A stretch of DNA of 37,662 bases, from positions 1-37,662 of the forward strand of contig NZ_CAJPVH010000051.1 of assembly GCF_905397395.1 (NCBI RefSeq). The letters are read 5' to 3'. The notes beneath the pieces are model-generated. The model was given only the letters and a program-made list of their open reading frames with translations. It searched no databases and had not been told where the DNA came from. A program made the translations under genes and the position numbers. This stretch comes from Cupriavidus campinensis (GTDB taxonomy: Bacteria; Pseudomonadota; Gammaproteobacteria; Burkholderiales; Burkholderiaceae). Numbering within the stretch: the stretch's first letter is position 1; each line of letters opens with the position of its first letter. This document shows, piece by piece, positions 8,517 through 17,970 of the stretch.

Positions 8517-9482
8517 ATGTCATTCCGAACCTTCGGTGCCGCGCTGCGCGCACCGTATGCAGTTCTGTCGTCTGCCCGGTCGTGGCTGGCGATACTCTTT
8601 CTGGGTTGTGCGGCCCTGCTGTCGGGGTGTGTCACCGATGAAGACGACGGCAGTGTCCAGGCACCGGCCGGGCTGAGTTACACCATGACATCGGCGATCT
8701 ACCAAGCCGGCCAGCCGATCGTCCCGAATCGGCCCAGCGTCAGCGGCGGCGCCGTGACGCGCTATACCGTGGTGCCGGCTTTGCCGGCGGGGCTGACGCT
8801 CGACGCGGCCAGCGGGGTGATTGCCGGTACGCCCACAGCAGTCAGCGCCGTAACAGTATACGTAGTGACCGCGGAGAACGCCGCCGGCAGCGCTACAGCC
8901 CGGGTGCAGATCGAGGTGCGCAACACTGAGGCGGCGCCTTCGGGGCTGGCTTACCGCGAGTCGGCCGTCATCTACACCGTCGGCACAGCCATCACGGCGA
9001 ATACGGCCACCAGCGCCGGCGGCCCCATTTCCACGTTCCGCATCGCGCCGGCGCTGCCGGCCGGACTGGCATTCAATACCCAGACCGGCGCCATCACCGG
9101 CACGCCGACCGCCCTGGCGGCAGAGTCGAGCTATACCGTCACGGGCAGCAACGGGGCAGGCGAGACCACCACCGCATTGCGTATCGCCGTGCAGGCCGCC
9201 CCCGTGGCACCGGCCAGCCTCGCGTTCAGCACGCCCTCGGCCCGCTACGTTGTGGCGGAAGCCATCGTGCCCAACACCCCCGTGGTGACTGGCGGTGCGG
9301 TCACAGCATATGCAGTCAGCCCCCCTTTGCCGGCGGGCTTGAGCATGAATGCGCAAACCGGCGTGATTGCTGGCACGCCGGCGGTTTTGCAGTCGCAGGC
9401 GGTCTACACGGTCACGGCCCGCAATGTCGCAGGTAGCGCGCAGGCGCAGGTACGAATCTCGATCACGGCGCGGGGCAGCTAG
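8517..9482 (+). CDS. Lipoprotein with three Ig-like (He_PIG-type) repeats
   Basis: Predicted outer-surface or periplasmic lipoprotein of 321 aa. A signal peptide with a hydrophobic core ends in the lipobox LLSGC, so Cys38 would be lipidated. The rest is three repeats of about 85 residues (roughly 50-135, 140-223, 229-318), each running from a GLSY/SLAF-type start through a Gly-Gly turn and PALPAGLT/PPLPAGLS to GVIAGTPTA. This is the pattern of putative Ig domains (He_PIG family), commonly found in adhesive or extracellular proteins. No catalytic signature is visible. The ATG has GCGGGG upstream. Function is unknown; the three-repeat lipoprotein architecture is clear. Confidence 0.8.
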   Translation: MSFRTFGAALRAPYAVLSSARSWLAILFLGCAALLSGCVTDEDDGSVQAPAGLSYTMTSAIYQAGQPIVPNRPSVSGGAVTRYTVVPALPAGLTLDAASGVIAGTPTAVSAVTVYVVTAENAAGSATARVQIEVRNTEAAPSGLAYRESAVIYTVGTAITANTATSAGGPISTFRIAPALPAGLAFNTQTGAITGTPTALAAESSYTVTGSNGAGETTTALRIAVQAAPVAPASLAFSTPSARYVVAEAIVPNTPVVTGGAVTAYAVSPPLPAGLSMNAQTGVIAGTPAVLQSQAVYTVTARNVAGSAQAQVRISITARGS

Positions 9483-9603
9483 GCTTCAGCTACACCCACG
9501 GTGTTCTCGGGAAGTGGCGGTAACGACACGCAGTCCGCCACGCAGGCCCCGGGCCCCCATGACCTATCCTTGACCCACCAGCCACGGATCAGCGGTGGGA
9601 GCC

Positions 9604-10788
9604 ATGCGTTGCCTGATTTTTTGCGCGGTGCAGTGCCTGCTGGCCGTGACGTGGACGCTCTACGTGGCTTTCCTGCCGCAACTCGCCGCGCAGGTCGGCA
9701 TCGGCAAGGCGCAGGTCGCGTGGATTCTGCTGATGGATCAGGCGATCTTCGTCATCGCCGACAGCGCCATGGGCATCGCCGCCGACCGCATGGCCAACGC
9801 CATGCACCGGCTGGGTGTCTGGATCCTGGCGATTTCGGTCGTCTCCGGCGTGGCCTTCGTGCTGCTGCCGGCGGCGACTTCGCCGGCGCTGCTGGTGGGG
9901 CTGACCGCGCTCTGGGCCGCCACCTCGTCCGCGTTGCGCGCGCCGCCGATGGTCATCATCGCGCGTCGCCTCGAACGCTCCGCCACGCCATTGCTGATTT
10001 CCTGGTCGATATTGGGCATCGGGCTGGCCGGGGCGCTGGCTCCGATGCTGACGGCTGCGCTGCGCCAGTCCTCGCCCCTGGTGCCGTTCGTGCTGGCGAG
10101 TGTCGGCCTGATGGTGGCGGTGGTCGCACTGCGCTGGATCGAGCTGCCGCCGCGCGAGGCTCCTCCGGCCCGCCGCATGCCGCCCGCGCCCATGCCGGCG
10201 CTGTGGATGTTCTTCGCCGCCACGTGGCTGCTGGCGTTCGGCTTCCAGATCCACACCGCGATCAATTCCGGCGCCACCTATCTCCGCTTCGCGCCGGCCA
10301 CGGAACTGGTGCGCTACATGCCGGCCTTCTGGGTGGGCTTTGTCCTTGGCGTGTTGCTGCCGCAGGCGCCATGGCTGAAGCGCGTGCCGGCTGCCGTGCT
10401 GCTGCTGGCATCGGCCCTGTTGGGGGCGCTTACGCTGGTTGGCTTCGCCTCGGCCTCCACGCTCCCGGGCGTGTTGCTGGCGCAGGGCCTGGCGGGGGTG
10501 TTGTGGGCGATGGTCTTCGGCACGGTGGTCAATGCGGCGACCGATGCCGGCCATGTGGGGCGGGAAGGGCGCTTCGTCGGGCTGGTGTTCTCGCTCGCGG
10601 CCCTGGCGGCGTTGGCGCGCATCGCCATGCTGGCTGCCGGCGCCACCGCGCCGCTGGCGGGCTGGTTGCCCTGGCTGCCGGTGTTCGCCTGGGGGGGCGC
10701 CGCTGCGTTGCCGGCCGCGTTTGCGTGGCAGGGCGGCACGCGGATGGTGCCGCCCGTCAGCGCCGCATCGCCGCCGGAGCGTCGATAG
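9604..10788 (+). CDS. MFS family transporter, substrate unknown
   Basis: A 394-aa integral inner-membrane protein made almost entirely of hydrophobic helices, consistent with 12 transmembrane segments and the major facilitator fold. Short charged loops such as DRMANAMHR after the second or third helix resemble the conserved MFS loop 2-3. I chose the ATG at 9604 over an in-frame GTG at 9595 because the purine-rich GGTGGGA lies just ahead of it, though spacing is short; the GTG remains possible. It stands between the lipoprotein and the convergent efflux operon. Substrate cannot be read from the sequence. Confidence 0.8.
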   Translation: MRCLIFCAVQCLLAVTWTLYVAFLPQLAAQVGIGKAQVAWILLMDQAIFVIADSAMGIAADRMANAMHRLGVWILAISVVSGVAFVLLPAATSPALLVGLTALWAATSSALRAPPMVIIARRLERSATPLLISWSILGIGLAGALAPMLTAALRQSSPLVPFVLASVGLMVAVVALRWIELPPREAPPARRMPPAPMPALWMFFAATWLLAFGFQIHTAINSGATYLRFAPATELVRYMPAFWVGFVLGVLLPQAPWLKRVPAAVLLLASALLGALTLVGFASASTLPGVLLAQGLAGVLWAMVFGTVVNAATDAGHVGREGRFVGLVFSLAALAALARIAMLAAGATAPLAGWLPWLPVFAWGGAAALPAAFAWQGGTRMVPPVSAASPPERR

Positions 10789-10809
10789 CGGCGCGCGCTC
10801 AGTGGCGGG

Positions 10810-12417
10810 TCAATGCGCGCCGGCCGCTTCGGCCCCGCCGCCGCCCTGGCTGCGCTTGGTTAGCCAGACAAAGCCGATCAGCACGAAAAACAGCACGCCC
10901 GAGATCCAGAAGATGTCGTTGGCGCCCAGCATCGACGCCTGGAGCGAGATGTTCCGCTCCATCAGCCCGATGGCCTGCGCCTGCGTCATGCCCATCTGCA
11001 TCAGGTGGTGCAGCTGCTCGGTGTAGGTGGCGCTGTAGGGGTTGATCTGCTCCACCAGCTGCGCGTGATGGAGCGCCGAGCGGTTTTCCCAGACCGTGGT
11101 CGAGATCGACGCCCCGATCGCCCCGAACGTGATCCGCACGAAGTTCGACAGCCCCGACGCCGCCGGAATCTTCTCGGGCGGCTGGCCGGACAGGATGATC
11201 GACGTCAGCGGAATGAAGAACAGCGCCATCGCCGCACCCTGGATCAGCGTGGGAATCATCAGCGTGCGCGTGTCCACCCCGGTGGTGAACCCGGCCCGCA
11301 TGAAACTGACAATGCCGAAGGTGATGAACGCGCCCGTGGCCACCCAGCGCGCGTCCACCTTGGGCAGGATGCGCCCGATGATCGGCGACAGGATGATCGC
11401 AAAAATGCCCACCGGCGCCATGACGATGCCGGCGTCCGTGGCGGTGTAGCCGACGATGGTCTGCAGCCATAGCGGCAGGATCACCAGGTTGCCGAAGAAC
11501 AGCCCGTACGCCACCGAGATGGCCACCACGCCGGCGGCGAAGTTGCGGCCCTTGAACAGGTGGATGTCCACCACCGGGTGCTTCTCGTAGTTTTCCCAGA
11601 TCAGGAAGAACAGGAAACCCACCACGGCGATCACGGTCAGCGCCACGATCACGCTGGAGTGGAACCAGTCGAGCTCCTTGCCCTTGTCGAGCATCAGCTG
11701 CATCGAGCCGACCCAGATCACCAGCAGCGCCAGCCCGATGCGGTCGATCGGCAGGGTCTTGGTGGGCGTTTCACGCTCGCGGTAGATCGCCCAGGTAGCG
11801 TATGCGGCACCCAGGCCGACCGGGATATTGATGTAGAAGATCCACGGCCAGGTCATGTTGTCCGAGATCCAGCCGCCGAGCAGCGGCCCCATGATCGGCG
11901 CGACGAGCGTGGTCATGCCCCACAGCGCCAGCGCCATCGAACTCTTGGCCGGTGGATAGCTGGCCAGCAGCAGCGACTGGGAGAGCGGGATCATTGGCCC
12001 GGCCACCGCGCCCTGGAGGATCCGGGCGGCCAGCAGCGTCTCGAGGTTCGGCGCCACGCCGCACAGCCACGACGAGACCACGAATAGCAGGATCGACAGC
12101 ACGAACAGCCGCACCGCGCCGAAGCGCGTGGTCAGCCAGCCGGTCAGCGGCACCGAGATGGCATTGGCCACCGCGAACGAGGTGATGACCCAGGTGCCCT
12201 GGTTGGGCGAGACGCCAAGGTCGCCCGAGATGGCCGGGATCGACACATTGGCGATCGACGAGTCGAGCACGTTCATGAACGTGGCCAGCGACAGCGCGAT
12301 CGTGCCGATCACGAGCTTGCCGCCGGTGAGCGGCGGTGGTGCCGCGGTGGGCGCCTTGGCCGGTGCCGGTGCCGGCGAGGCGCCTGCGCCCGGCGTGGCG
12401 GTGGTGGAATTAGCCAT
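10810..12417 (-). CDS. emrB: DHA2-family multidrug MFS pump, EmrB/QacA type
   Basis: Inner-membrane proton-driven drug exporter of 535 aa, consistent with 14 transmembrane helices. Family motifs visible include LDSSIANVSIPAISGDLG in helix 1, the loop GWLTTRFGAVRLF, and the motif-C-like region GPLLGGWISDNMTWPWIFYINIPVG. N-terminal (about 1-30) and C-terminal Gly/Ala-rich tails flank the pump. It is the last gene of the minus-strand operon after the MarR regulator, outer-membrane channel and EmrA adaptor, so it should act as the pump of a tripartite system spanning both membranes. The symbol is by family and context; the drug range is unknown. Confidence 0.9.
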   Translation of the reverse strand: MANSTTATPGAGASPAPAPAKAPTAAPPPLTGGKLVIGTIALSLATFMNVLDSSIANVSIPAISGDLGVSPNQGTWVITSFAVANAISVPLTGWLTTRFGAVRLFVLSILLFVVSSWLCGVAPNLETLLAARILQGAVAGPMIPLSQSLLLASYPPAKSSMALALWGMTTLVAPIMGPLLGGWISDNMTWPWIFYINIPVGLGAAYATWAIYRERETPTKTLPIDRIGLALLVIWVGSMQLMLDKGKELDWFHSSVIVALTVIAVVGFLFFLIWENYEKHPVVDIHLFKGRNFAAGVVAISVAYGLFFGNLVILPLWLQTIVGYTATDAGIVMAPVGIFAIILSPIIGRILPKVDARWVATGAFITFGIVSFMRAGFTTGVDTRTLMIPTLIQGAAMALFFIPLTSIILSGQPPEKIPAASGLSNFVRITFGAIGASISTTVWENRSALHHAQLVEQINPYSATYTEQLHHLMQMGMTQAQAIGLMERNISLQASMLGANDIFWISGVLFFVLIGFVWLTKRSQGGGGAEAAGAH

Positions 12418-12477
12418 GAGCGGTCAGCCGTGCGGAATCAGGGATACAGGGAATCCGGAAATCGGGGAATCAGACAA

Positions 12478-13743
12478 TTACGTATTGGCCGGCTTGGCCA
12501 CGGCCGCCGCGGCGCCCGCCTTGCCGGTCACGGCCGGGGCTGCCTGCGGCGCGGCCGAGGTGCGGCCACCGTTGTTCAGCGCGATGATCCGGGCGATCAG
12601 TTCGTCGGCGTCCTGCGCCACCTTGTCGTAGACATTGGTCTCGAGCGGCTTGGCGGCCGAGGCGCTGAGCATCGCGCCGCCTTCTTCCTTGCGCACGTCG
12701 ACGGTGACGTTCATCGACAGGCCCACGCGCAGCGGATGGTCCTTCAGCTGCTGGGGATCCAGCGCGATGCGCACCGGCAGGCGCTGCACCACCTTGATCC
12801 AGTTGCCCGTGGCGTTCTGCGCCGGCAGCAGCGAGAACGCGGAGCCCGTGCCGGCCGAGAAGCCCGCCACGTGGCCCGTGTACTTGACCTTCGAGCCGTA
12901 GACATCGGCTTCCAGTTCCACCGGCTGGCCGATCCGCATATGCGTGATCTGCACTTCCTTGAAGTTGGCATCCACCCACACCTGGTCCAGCGGCACCACG
13001 GCCATCAGCGGCGTGCCAGGGCTCACGCGCTGGCCCACCTGCACCGAGCGCTTGGCCACGTAGCCGGTGACCGGCGCGGGCATCGTCGAGCGCGCGAAGG
13101 CGAGGTAGGCCGAACGCAGGTTCGCGGCGGCGCGCTGCACATTGGGATGTTTCTCAACCGTGGTCTGGTCGGTCAGCACCTTGTTCGAGGCGAGTTGCTC
13201 CTGCGCGGCCAGCAGCGCCGATTCGGCGGCCTTCAGCGCGGTCTGCGCATGAGAAATTTCTTCGTTCGACACCGCGCCCGAGCCGGCAATCGCCTGGCGG
13301 CGGCGCAGGTCGTCGCGCGCCTTGGCCACGTCGGCCTGGCGCATCGCCACGTTGGCGGAGAGCGAGCCGTTGTTCACATAGAGCGTGCGTACTTCGCGCA
13401 CGGCCTGGGCGAGCTGGGCCTCCGCCTGTTCCATGGTCACCTGGGAGTCGGCGCGGTCGAGCTGGATCAGCGGCTGCCCGGCGGTGACGAGCTGCGTGTC
13501 GTCGGCGGTGATCGAGATCACCGTACCGCCCACCAGCGGCGTGACCTGCACCACGTTGCCCGCTACGTAGGCATCGTCGGTGTTCTCGAAATGGCGCGCG
13601 TAGACGCCCCAGTACAGGCCATAGCCAAGCCCGGCCACGACGACGGCGGCGGTCAGCGCCACCAGCAGGCGGCGGCGCTTGCCATTGTTGTCGGCGGACG
13701 GGACCGGGGTTTGTGGCGCGGCAGATTGGGGAGTGTTGCTCAT
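12478..13743 (-). CDS. emrA: EmrA-type membrane fusion protein (HlyD family)
   Basis: Periplasmic adaptor of 421 aa that links the EmrB pump to the outer-membrane channel. One N-terminal transmembrane segment (about 23-46) is followed by ENTDDAYVAGNVVQVTPLVGGTVISI, the classic EmrA/HlyD lipoyl half-motif, a coiled-coil hairpin (about 105-205), the second lipoyl half near PVTGYVAKRSVQVGQRVSPG, and a beta-barrel. A low-complexity Ala-rich tail ends the protein. The gap to emrB is 60 bp and contains several GATTCC repeats. Confidence 0.92.
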   Translation of the reverse strand: MSNTPQSAAPQTPVPSADNNGKRRRLLVALTAAVVVAGLGYGLYWGVYARHFENTDDAYVAGNVVQVTPLVGGTVISITADDTQLVTAGQPLIQLDRADSQVTMEQAEAQLAQAVREVRTLYVNNGSLSANVAMRQADVAKARDDLRRRQAIAGSGAVSNEEISHAQTALKAAESALLAAQEQLASNKVLTDQTTVEKHPNVQRAAANLRSAYLAFARSTMPAPVTGYVAKRSVQVGQRVSPGTPLMAVVPLDQVWVDANFKEVQITHMRIGQPVELEADVYGSKVKYTGHVAGFSAGTGSAFSLLPAQNATGNWIKVVQRLPVRIALDPQQLKDHPLRVGLSMNVTVDVRKEEGGAMLSASAAKPLETNVYDKVAQDADELIARIIALNNGGRTSAAPQAAPAVTGKAGAAAAVAKPANT

Positions 13744-13804
13744 GATGTCTGTCTTTTTGCGTAGTCTTTGACGGATTGTCGGGAGTCGGCGGGTGGGCGC
13801 TTGG

Positions 13805-15307
13805 TCAGCCCTGGGCGGCGCGCGGCGTTTGCGCGGTGTCGGGCGTTTCGCCCTGGTAGCCGCCGCCGAGCGCCTTCATCAGCCCCATCTGCAAATCGAG
13901 CCGCCGTGCCTGGAGGTCGGTGGCCAGCCGGCGCTGCTGGAGCACGTTGCTTTCAGCGTTGAGCACGGTCAGCTGCGTGCCGAGGCCGGCCTTGTAGCGC
14001 GTGGTGGCCAGCGCGTAGGCGTGCTCGGCCAGGTCCAGTGCCTCGCGCTGGGTCTTGATCTGGGTGTCCACGCTGCGGATGCTGGTCACGGTGTCGGCGG
14101 TTTCGCGCAGCGCATCGACCAGCGTCTGGTTGTAGTTCGCCACGGCGATGTCGTACTGCGCGTTCTTGCCCTTGAGGTTGGCGCGCAGCCGGCCGCCTTC
14201 GAACACCGGCAGCCGCACCGAGGGACCGATGCCGAAGGTGCGGCTGATGCCCATCAGCAGGTTCGACGGATCGAGCGAGGCCACGCCGGCGAACGCGGTC
14301 AGCGTCACGTCGGGCAGGAACTCCTTCTTCGCCACGCTGATGTCCTTGGATGCCGCCTCCACGCGCCAGCGCGCCGCCACCACATCCGGACGACGGCCGA
14401 TCAGGCCGATGGTCAGGTCATCGGGCAGCAGCGGCGTGGCGTTGGCGAGCAGGGTGGGGCGGGCGATCTGCAGGCCGCGGTCCGGGCCCTTGCCCAGCAG
14501 CGCGGCAATCTGGTTGCGGGCGAGGGCGATTTCCTCTTCCACGCGTTGCAGGTCGGTCTGCGCGGCGGCCACGGTGCCGCGCGCCTGCGTGGTCTCGACC
14601 TGGGTATCGAGCCCGGCAGCCAGACGCTGGCGCGAGAGGTCGGTCAGGTCGCGGCGCTGGGCGATGGCGCGCTCGGCCACATCGCGCTGCGCATACAGCG
14701 CGGCCAGCCGGTTGTAGTTGCGGGCGATGGACGTGGTCAGGATCAGGCGTGCGGCCTGGCTCTCGGCTTCCATGGCGCGGTCGTCGGAGAGGGCGGCTTC
14801 CAGCGCATCGCGGTTCTTGCCCCAGAAATCGAGGTCCCACGACAGGCCCATCTGCAGGCGCGACTGGTTCTGCCAGGAGCCCGCCAGCGGCGTGCCTTCG
14901 AACAGGTCGGTTTCGGAGAACCGCTGGCGCACGATGCTGCCTTCGAAATCCACACTCGGGTACAGCGCACCGCGCGTGGCCTCGGCCAGCGCGCGCGATG
15001 CCGCCACGCGGCCCAGCGCGGCCTGCAGGCTAGGATTGTCCTTGACGGCCTCGTCGGCCAGCGCGCGGAGTTGCGCATCGTGGAACTGATCGACCCAGTC
15101 CTGCGACGGCCATTGGCCGTGATCGTTGGTAAAGGTCTGCGGCGACGCCAGCGCCTGCGCCTGCGGCTCGGCCAGATTTTGGGTGCTGCGCGAGTCACCC
15201 AGTGCCGCGCAGCCGGCCAGCACGGCCGCGGCCATGACCGTGAGGGCCAGGGCGCCCAGACGGCGGGGTGCGGAGGAGATCGGTGCGGAGGAGGAAACGG
15301 GTTGCAT
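13805..15307 (-). CDS. Outer-membrane efflux lipoprotein (OprM/NodT family)
   Basis: TolC-like outer-membrane channel of 500 aa. The signal peptide ends in the lipobox VLAGC (Cys33), so it is lipid-anchored as in the OprM/NodT subfamily. Two internally related halves of long amphipathic helices are visible, for example WQNQSRLQMGLSWDLDFWG and the later VRLPVFEGGRLRANL. The start is preceded on the minus strand by AAGAAG. It lies 61 bp upstream of emrA and 92 bp downstream of marR in one apparent operon. Confidence 0.92.
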   Translation of the reverse strand: MQPVSSSAPISSAPRRLGALALTVMAAAVLAGCAALGDSRSTQNLAEPQAQALASPQTFTNDHGQWPSQDWVDQFHDAQLRALADEAVKDNPSLQAALGRVAASRALAEATRGALYPSVDFEGSIVRQRFSETDLFEGTPLAGSWQNQSRLQMGLSWDLDFWGKNRDALEAALSDDRAMEAESQAARLILTTSIARNYNRLAALYAQRDVAERAIAQRRDLTDLSRQRLAAGLDTQVETTQARGTVAAAQTDLQRVEEEIALARNQIAALLGKGPDRGLQIARPTLLANATPLLPDDLTIGLIGRRPDVVAARWRVEAASKDISVAKKEFLPDVTLTAFAGVASLDPSNLLMGISRTFGIGPSVRLPVFEGGRLRANLKGKNAQYDIAVANYNQTLVDALRETADTVTSIRSVDTQIKTQREALDLAEHAYALATTRYKAGLGTQLTVLNAESNVLQQRRLATDLQARRLDLQMGLMKALGGGYQGETPDTAQTPRAAQG

Positions 15308-15399
15308 ATCGATCTGACTTCTTCTTTAGACGTGTCGCCAGGACGGTGGCGCGTGGTGATCCGGAAAACGTGCGAAAGGGCGGATGTGCAGGGGATGGA

Positions 15400-15939
15400 C
15401 TACCCGCCGTCGCGGTCCGTCCAGCAGGCGCCGATAGCCTGGCCGCCGCCGTTGTCGATGACCCGGTGCAGCATGCCGCGCAGTACGTCGATCTCCGCCT
15501 GGCTGAAGCCAACGAAATGACGTCGCATCACATTGCAGAAGACCGCGGGCAGCTTGGCGACGATCGCTTCGCCCTCCGCCGTGAGCGACAGGTCCACCAC
15601 GCGACGATCATCGTCGCGCCGCGTGCGCACGATCAGTCCCCGCTTTTCAAGCCGGCTCAGCAGGCGGGTGATGGATCCGGCATCGGTATTCAGGCCACGC
15701 CCGAGGTCGGTCACCGTGCGGGCGCTCCCCGTCGACAACATCATCAGGCAGCTCGCCTGGGTATGTGTGATGTCAAGACCACTTACTTCCTGCTCGATCC
15801 CGAGGGAGAGCAGGTTCTTGGCCCGGGCCAGCAGGTAGCCCACGCTTGAGCCTGGTTCGTAGCTGGCCGGATCGAACAGGTCTGGCCCGGCCGAGGCGGG
15901 CGTGGAGGCAGGCGTGGAAGTGTTGTCAGGGGCACTCAT
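15400..15939 (-). CDS. MarR-family regulator of the efflux operon
   Basis: Predicted DNA-binding repressor of 179 aa. The central winged helix runs from about 60 to 125: LDITHTQASCLMMLSTG, TVTDLGRGLNTDAGSITRLLSRLEKRGLI and the wing RTRRDDDRRVVDLSLTAEG. A dimerisation helix follows at the C-terminus. I chose the ATG at 15939; an in-frame TTG at 15954 would add five residues but overlaps the candidate operator. The position as first gene of a marR-channel-emrA-emrB operon mirrors emrR-emrAB, so autoregulation of the operon with relief by phenolic or drug-like ligands is the natural inference. Confidence 0.9.
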   Translation of the reverse strand: MSAPDNTSTPASTPASAGPDLFDPASYEPGSSVGYLLARAKNLLSLGIEQEVSGLDITHTQASCLMMLSTGSARTVTDLGRGLNTDAGSITRLLSRLEKRGLIVRTRRDDDRRVVDLSLTAEGEAIVAKLPAVFCNVMRRHFVGFSQAEIDVLRGMLHRVIDNGGGQAIGACWTDRDGG

Positions 15940-15950
15940 TGTTTGTCGCT

Positions 15951-15969
15951 GCAATCATTGCTGTGGCAA
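15951..15969. promoter_or_regulatory. Candidate MarR operator, three alternating half-sites
   Basis: GCAATCATTGC (15951-15961) is a perfect 5+1+5 inverted repeat. Its right arm overlaps a second inverted repeat, TTGC-TGTG-GCAA (15958-15969), giving three alternating GCAA/TTGC half-sites just upstream of the marR ATG and in the marR-typA divergent gap. Palindromes of this size at this position are typical for autoregulated MarR proteins; binding is inferred. Confidence 0.5.
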
Positions 15970-16080
15970 ATATATGCATGTGATCCACGATCCGCAAGAA
16001 CGGAAATTCGTCATTGCAGGAATCGCAACGACGGCTAACATAGAAGGTCGATCCGCAGCAGAGCGTTTTGCGCCGCAGCA

Positions 16081-16089
16081 TGCTAGAAT
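16081..16089 (+). promoter_or_regulatory. Extended -10 promoter candidate for typA
   Basis: TGCTAGAAT at 16081-16089 combines the extended TG-n element with a TAGAAT -10 box, 44 bp before the typA ATG. No good -35 is seen at 17 bp spacing, which fits an extended -10 promoter. Confidence 0.45.
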
Positions 16090-16133
16090 GTCGGGTTAAT
16101 TTTTCGAACGCTCCGCGTCAAGGGGACGCCGCA

Positions 16134-17954
16134 ATGACCCGCGCCATCCGTAACATCGCCATCATCGCCCACGTCGATCATGGCAAGACCACCCTGGTCG
16201 ACCAGCTCCTGCGCCAGGCAGGTACCTTCCGCGAAAACCAGCAAATGGTTGAGCGCGTGATGGACTCGAACGACCTGGAAAAGGAACGCGGGATCACGAT
16301 CCTCGCGAAGAACTGTGCTGTCGAATACAACGGCACGCACATCAATATCGTGGACACTCCGGGCCACGCCGACTTTGGCGGTGAAGTGGAGCGCGTGCTG
16401 TCGATGGTCGACGGCGTGCTGCTGCTCGTCGATGCCGTGGAAGGCCCGATGCCGCAGACGCGTTTCGTGACGCGCAAGGCACTCGCACTCGGCCTGAAGC
16501 CGATCGTCGTGATCAACAAGATCGACCGTCCCGGCGCACGCCCTGACTGGGTGATCAACCAGACCTTCGACCTGTTCGACAAGCTCGGCGCCAACGACGA
16601 GCAGCTCGACTTCCCGGTGATCTACGCCTCGGGCCTGAACGGCTACGCTGGCCTGACCGAAGACGTGCGCGACGGCGACATGAAGCCGCTGTTCGAGACC
16701 GTGCTGACCAAGGTGCCGGTGCGTAACGACGACCCGGACGGTCCCCTGCAGATGCAGATCATCTCGCTCGACTACTCGAGCTACGTCGGCAAGATCGGCG
16801 TGGGCCGCATTTCGCGTGGCCGCGCCAAGTCGCTGCAGGACGTGGTGGTCAAGTTCGGCCCGGAAGGCAACCCGATCAAGGGTCGTATCAACCAGGTGCT
16901 GAAGTTCCGTGGCCTGGAGCGCGAAATCGTGCCCGAGGCGGAAGCCGGCGACATCGTGCTGATCAACGGTATCGAGGAACTGGGTATCGGCTGCACCGTG
17001 TGCGCGCCGGACGCCCAGGACGCCCTGCCGATGCTGAAGGTGGACGAGCCCACGCTGACCATGAACTTCTGCGTGAACACGTCGCCGCTGGCCGGCCGTG
17101 AAGGCAAGTTCGTGACCAGCCGCCAGCTGCGCGAGCGCCTGGACCGCGAGCTGAAGTCGAACGTGGCGCTGCGCGTGGCCGAAACCGGCGACGACACGAT
17201 TTTCGAAGTGTCGGGCCGTGGCGAACTGCACCTGACCATCCTGCTGGAAAACATGCGCCGCGAAGGCTACGAGCTGGCCGTGTCGCGTCCGCGCGTGGTG
17301 TTCAAGGAAATCGACGGCGTGAAGCATGAGCCGTACGAGCTGCTGACCGTGGACGTGGAAGACGGCCACCAGGGCAGCGTCATGGAAGAGCTGGGCCGCC
17401 GCAAGGGCGAACTGCTCGACATGGCATCGGACGGCAAGGGTCGTACCCGCCTGGAGTACCGCATTCCGGCGCGTGGCCTGATCGGCTTCCAGGGCGAGTT
17501 CCTGACGCTGACGCGCGGCACGGGCCTGATCAGCCACATTTTCGACGACTACGCACCGGTGCGCGAAGGCGGCCTGGGCGAGCGCCACAATGGCGTGCTG
17601 ATCTCGCAGGACGACGGCGACGCCGTGGCCTACGCGCTGTGGAAGCTGCAGGATCGCGGCCGCATGTTCGTGAAGCCGGGCGATGCGCTGTACGAAGGCA
17701 TGATCATCGGCATCCATAGCCGCGACAACGACCTCGTCGTGAACCCGATCAAGGGTAAGCAGCTGACCAACGTGCGCGCCTCGGGTACCGACGAAGCCGT
17801 GCGCCTGGTGCCGCCGATCCAGATGTCGCTGGAATACGCGGTGGAATTCATCGCCGACGACGAACTCGTGGAAATCACCCCCAAGAGCATTCGTCTGCGC
17901 AAGCGCCACCTGAAGGAGCACGAGCGCAAGCGTGCCTCGCGCGATACCGTGTAA
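16134..17954 (+). CDS. typA: Ribosome-associated GTPase TypA/BipA
   Basis: TypA/BipA is a translational GTPase that acts on 50S assembly and stress adaptation. The 606-aa product starts MTRAIRNIAIIAHVDHGKTTL with AGGGGAC as ribosome-binding site; an upstream in-frame ATG at 16068 is rejected because it precedes the likely promoter. GTPase motifs are AHVDHGKTT, the switch I region ERGITI, DTPGHADFG and NKIDRPGA. The EF-G-like domains and the BipA-specific C-terminal domain follow (for example GRGLIGFQGEFLTLTRGTGL). Length matches the family. It is divergent from the efflux operon. Confidence 0.97.
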   Translation: MTRAIRNIAIIAHVDHGKTTLVDQLLRQAGTFRENQQMVERVMDSNDLEKERGITILAKNCAVEYNGTHINIVDTPGHADFGGEVERVLSMVDGVLLLVDAVEGPMPQTRFVTRKALALGLKPIVVINKIDRPGARPDWVINQTFDLFDKLGANDEQLDFPVIYASGLNGYAGLTEDVRDGDMKPLFETVLTKVPVRNDDPDGPLQMQIISLDYSSYVGKIGVGRISRGRAKSLQDVVVKFGPEGNPIKGRINQVLKFRGLEREIVPEAEAGDIVLINGIEELGIGCTVCAPDAQDALPMLKVDEPTLTMNFCVNTSPLAGREGKFVTSRQLRERLDRELKSNVALRVAETGDDTIFEVSGRGELHLTILLENMRREGYELAVSRPRVVFKEIDGVKHEPYELLTVDVEDGHQGSVMEELGRRKGELLDMASDGKGRTRLEYRIPARGLIGFQGEFLTLTRGTGLISHIFDDYAPVREGGLGERHNGVLISQDDGDAVAYALWKLQDRGRMFVKPGDALYEGMIIGIHSRDNDLVVNPIKGKQLTNVRASGTDEAVRLVPPIQMSLEYAVEFIADDELVEITPKSIRLRKRHLKEHERKRASRDTV

Positions 17955-17970
17955 AAACGGTTTGCCCCAG

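Noticed and set aside
13793..15520. 575-codon frame antisense to the efflux channel and regulator genes
   Set aside because: Shadow frame; the minus-strand genes have signal peptide, lipobox and family motifs.
16083..17921. 612-codon frame antisense to typA
   Set aside because: Shadow of typA with unnatural His/Val/Gln composition.
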